Source of the DNA: Zanthoxylum bungeanum
Lineage: Eukaryota > Streptophyta > Magnoliopsida > Sapindales > Rutaceae
Assembly: GCA_019454045.1 (NCBI GenBank)
Contig: SKCR01023807.1
Location: 179,121-243,120, forward strand
Direction of reading: 5' to 3'
DNA: 64,000 nt
The stretch's first letter is position 1, and every line of letters starts with the position of its first letter. Positions 60,942 through 64,000 of this stretch are shown here, one piece after another. The notes under the pieces were generated by a model, which saw nothing but the letters and a program-made list of their open reading frames with translations, had not been told where the DNA came from and searched no databases. The translations under genes were made by a program, and so were the position numbers.

Positions 60942-61968
60942 TGTTAGTTCCATATTTGTTGAAAATTTTCGAAATAAAATAAGTTCAATTGATTTTTAAT
61001 GAGTCTTGAAGTTCTCGGAGCAATTGGACTGGTATTTGTCAGACTGTACGTGAAGGAATCAGATATATGTTAGTGTTGCGTTCGAACAAGTGGCGTTCAG
61101 GTCACGTTCGTATTTGGGTTCGAATAAAACTTGTCAGAAGGTTCCCATTTGTACTGCTTTAATCTTTCTATTTGAATGAAACCTTCATGTGTATTTGCGT
61201 TCGAGGTGCATTCGAAACTATGTTCGAACGAGTTTGTGGAACTGCGCACATTTGACACTTGTTCTTATGGCGTTCGAATGCATGTGCATAAGTAGGTTAT
61301 TTTGGACGCGTTTTAAGCCCGTTTTGCACTTGAAAATACTTTTATTCGCCCTATCTATATAAACAAACTTAGAGCCACCTTCACAAGGGTTGAAAACATA
61401 TTATTCAAAGCCTAAAATTTTCGTTGCTATCAACCTTCTTGATTTTCACCTTGAAGACTCTTTTGATTACCTTGTCTTCTTTCTTTTGGTGAGATTGAAT
61501 TTTGAGTGACCATCAACAAAGAAACATAACCATAACCCAATTCTTAAGTCTTCAGAGTTCTCAAGGAGGAAGATTGGTAGTCAAAGTTTCGACATTAAAA
61601 TTTCACAGGGTTGATCCGCTCAAAGACTTCAGAGGATCTGAAGAAGACCGCTTGGTGCGGGCATGATGAGTTTTTCAAGTTATTACAGTCTAGAGGTATT
61701 AATGTCAGCAGGGTAGCTTTCATAAGTCTTATACCATCATTGTAAGCTTTTCTCATTATAGTGGATTTTGGATGGTAGCCTATATACCTAGAGTGGTTTT
61801 TTACTCGCATAAGTTTTTCACTTCGTCAACAAAATTATTATATTGATTATTTATTGCTTTGATATATTTGCTTTATTTCATAATTGCATAGACTCAATGG
61901 TGCATATTTTGAATCCATAAAAATAATAATTAGAACTTGTCTTAATTAATTGTGTTTAATTCCACATA
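60942..61968 (+). repeat. 5' LTR of H, 3' end deleted
   Basis: Starts TGTTAGTTCC; contains a diverged GTTCGAACG block (61074-61280) and TATATAAA at 61356-61363. The last bases found in G (CAGAACCTTAGA to CTATCA) are missing. Confidence 0.88.
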
Positions 61969-61969
61969 A

Positions 61970-62497
61970 GGTTCGCATGAGAATGTTCCTTAAATCTTTA
62001 GATGAGATGGTCTGGATGACAGTATATTACAGCTGGAAACCTCATATGGTTATGGTTGATGAGGTCTCTTACTCTAAAGATAAACTGTAATGGACTAAGG
62101 ACGAGTTTGGTGCTCGCAATATGAACAACAAGGCAACTAATGTCATTCATGCAATGTGATTCACCATGTTGTTCCTCGTCTGAGGTTTATGCCTATGTGC
62201 CAATACTATGGCAAGGTAGGTCACATTAGGCCTAAGTGCTTCTTGTTGCACAAATAAAAGAAAAAGCCTAATAGTGTTTCAACTAGGTTTGATTTGTCAA
62301 ATCTAGTGTTTAAAGTTTCTGAACTAGCTAAACAAAATCAACAAATTAGTGAGAAACTTCAACTGCTAACTAGGAATCCTCAAGTGGAGACTCCTAAGAA
62401 AGATTGGGTAAGGAAGCGAGATGACTTCCCGTTAACTTTTGAATGCCTTGACCCTAACAGGCATAATGAAAGTGCACTTCGGTGTAACTCTTCTTAG
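61970..62497 (+). pseudogene. gag: Gag fragments of element H
   Basis: First piece: MRMFLKSLDEMVWMTV region up to about 62150, matching 49831-50000 of G. Second piece: a knuckle CQYYGKVGHIRPKC near 62196, whose second Cys is Tyr. A coiled-coil-like stretch (LVFKVSELAKQNQQISEKL) and an end DPNRHNESALRCNSS with a stop at 62495 follow. The region between, including the acidic part and the first knuckle, is deleted. Not functional. Confidence 0.85.
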
Positions 62498-62928
62498 AGG
62501 TTGTATTCATTTTTCCCATTGCATGTGTGTGTGTGAGCGTGTGTTTTATGTTTTTGTATGACTGCATGTTTTTATTTTCACTATATATGGTGTGTGTGTT
62601 TGCTTATGTGAGCTTCCTCTCCTGGCATACCATTTTTCTTTTTTGCATATTTCTAAGTTTTTACTTCCCGTATATTATTTTGCTAACTTAATAGAGTTGT
62701 TAGTGACATGGAGTAAGTCAATACTGCATATTCTCTTGCATGTGTTTTGAATTTCCCCCAATGTCATTTCGTGACAAAAAAGGGAAGTAGCATATTCATG
62801 TTCCATGTTTCTAGCTCCGTTTTAAGGGTAGTCGGATTAAATGGGAGTAGGATATCTACCTTTACATGCATGAGGTCTCAATATTCTTTTATCTGCTCTT
62901 TATATTCCTTGTGCTTTTTATTAGGGTT
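62498..62928 (+). other. Non-coding tail of H
   Basis: Contains the GT-rich run near 62520-62545 and sequence matching the start and end of G's tail; no pol. Confidence 0.7.
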
Positions 62929-63090
62929 GGTGCTCGGAGTGCCAATCCGAATCGTATTTATGTCCAACTCATGAATACGAACAATTATTTTTTTCCATAA
63001 TATTACTTATTTATGGTAGAACCTCTTGTTTTTTTATATGTATTTGATCTAATTACGATTAGATTGAAACTAAATATGATTTAGTGATAT
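62929..63090 (+). repeat. Fragment resembling the start of the C-type LTR
   Basis: TATTAGGGTTGGTGCTCGGA and GTGCCAAT match the start of the C LTRs (13127, 42066); similarity fades after about 40 bp. It replaces the polypurine tract and the first bases of H's 3' LTR. Confidence 0.5.
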
Positions 63091-63096
63091 GTATAT

Positions 63097-63937
63097 ATCC
63101 GTACCAAAATAATTTCAATTGAGTTGTAGTGAATCTTGAAGATCTCGGAGAAAGTGGACTAGTATTTGGCAGACTGTGAGTGAAGATATCTTATATGCTT
63201 TAGTGCTTCATTCGTGTTGCGTTTGAGGTGCATTCAAAACTACGTTTGAACAAGTTTACGGAACAGTAAGCTTTCAACACGTGTTCTTTTGGCGTTCGAA
63301 AACCTGTGAGTAAGTAGGTTACTTTGGACCCGTTTTTAAGCTTGTTTTTCACAAGAAAACTCTTTCATTCGCCCTACCTATATAAACAAACTTAGCGCAA
63401 CATTCACAAGGGTTGAAAATACATTATTCAAAGCCTAAAATCTTCGTTGTTTTCAACCTTCTTGATTTTCACCTTGAAGACTCTTTTGATTACCTTGTCT
63501 TCTTTCTTTTGGTGAGATTTAATTTTGAGTGTCCATCAACACAGAAACACAACCCTAACCCAATTTCCTAAGCCTTCAGAGTTCTCAATAAGGAAGATTG
63601 GTAGTCGAAGTTCTGACGTTGCGAGTTCGCATGGTTGATTTCCTCAAAGACTTCGAAGGTTCTGAAGAAGGCCGCTTAGTGCGGGTTCATGGAGTTCTTC
63701 GGGTTATTACAATCTAGAGGTATTATAGTTGGCTTAGTTGCTGCCACATGACTTATACCATCACTGTAAGTGTTTCTCATTATAGTAGATTTTGGCTGGT
63801 AACCTAGATAACCAGAATGGTTTCTTACTCGCACGAGTTTTCCACTTCGTCAATAAAAGTATTGTGTCGATTGGTTATTACTTTGATATATTTGCTCTAT
63901 TTCATAATTACATAGACTCAAGGGTGCATGTTGTGAA
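63097..63937 (+). repeat. 3' LTR of H, both ends damaged
   Basis: Matches the H 5' LTR from its CCGTACCAAAATAA region to GGGTGCATGTTGTGAA, then is cut by L. TATATAAA at 63379-63386. Confidence 0.85.
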
Positions 63938-64000
63938 TGTTGGACAATTATGACCCATAGCGTAAGTATTTGTAAAAGACATTGTGGTTTTGGTACAATT
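63938..64000 (+). mobile_element. Element L: start of a fourth A/B-family Copia LTR
   Basis: TGTTGGACAATTATGACCCA, as at 19934, continuing to the window end. Inserted in the 3' LTR of H; the left target sequence would be GTGAA (63933-63937). Confidence 0.88.

Larger units (their letters stand above)
60942..63937 (+). mobile_element. Element H: deleted SIRE-like element, same family as G
   Basis: 5' LTR 60942-61968, gag pieces 61970-62497, non-coding tail, disturbed junction 62929-63090 and 3' LTR from about 63097. The end of the 5' LTR, the primer site and the first part of gag are deleted at about 61968. A second deletion at about 62152 joins the N-terminal gag region to the segment before the second knuckle. 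Its 3' LTR is interrupted at 63938 by element L. Confidence 0.85.

Overview
The window is intergenic heterochromatin of a flowering plant. No host gene, rRNA or tRNA gene could be recognised. The evidence is typical of angiosperm repeats: Ty1/copia and Ty3/gypsy elements with initiator-Met-tRNA or Tat/Ogre-type primer sites, a SIRE-like gag, and a hAT-type MITE. The sequence is AT-rich and nearly every coding frame is broken. No genus can be named from it.

Layout. (1) 1-7726: right part of a decayed Copia copy (A) with its 3' LTR. A 670-bp MITE sits in it at 206-875. A is inserted in the primer site of a minus-strand gypsy element (E) whose LTR fills 7740-10738. (2) 10739-12738: plus-strand LTR remnant (J) whose end is tandemly duplicated. 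(3) 13012-47107: a four-deep nest. Gypsy LTR F (13012-13126 plus 44479-47107) is split by Copia C (13127-44478, TSD AAAAT). C is split inside its RNase H domain by Copia B (19934-41813, TSD ATGAT, same family as A). B is split in its leader by minus-strand Tat/Ogre-like D (22374-34654, TSD GTAAT). (4) 48659-54190: gag-only SIRE-like element G (TSD TACAC). (5) 55550-57061: probable minus-strand Copia LTR. (6) About 58320-60941: second Tat-like LTR, primer site and leader (K). (7) 60942-63937: deleted SIRE-like element H, whose 3' LTR is cut by a fourth A/B-family LTR (L) from 63938.

Relations. Insertion order inside the main nest is F, then C, then B, then D. Only C keeps an uninterrupted gag (274 aa) and readable pol. 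A and B share the same frame break in the gag zinc knuckle, and D, G and H have lost pol, so these families probably moved using enzymes from other elements.

Most unusual signal. The A/B family, and C to a lesser degree, is packed with short perfect inverted repeats around a TGG, TAG or TTG triloop. A second type of array has four spaced inverted repeats with unrelated arms that each enclose the same GCCAAAG-containing motif in the 5' leader. Arms change while loops stay constant, which is what selected RNA structure or palindrome-driven mutation would look like. Two further modules, a GTTCGAACG minisatellite and an ~88-bp block, are shared between gypsy (Tat) and copia (SIRE) elements.
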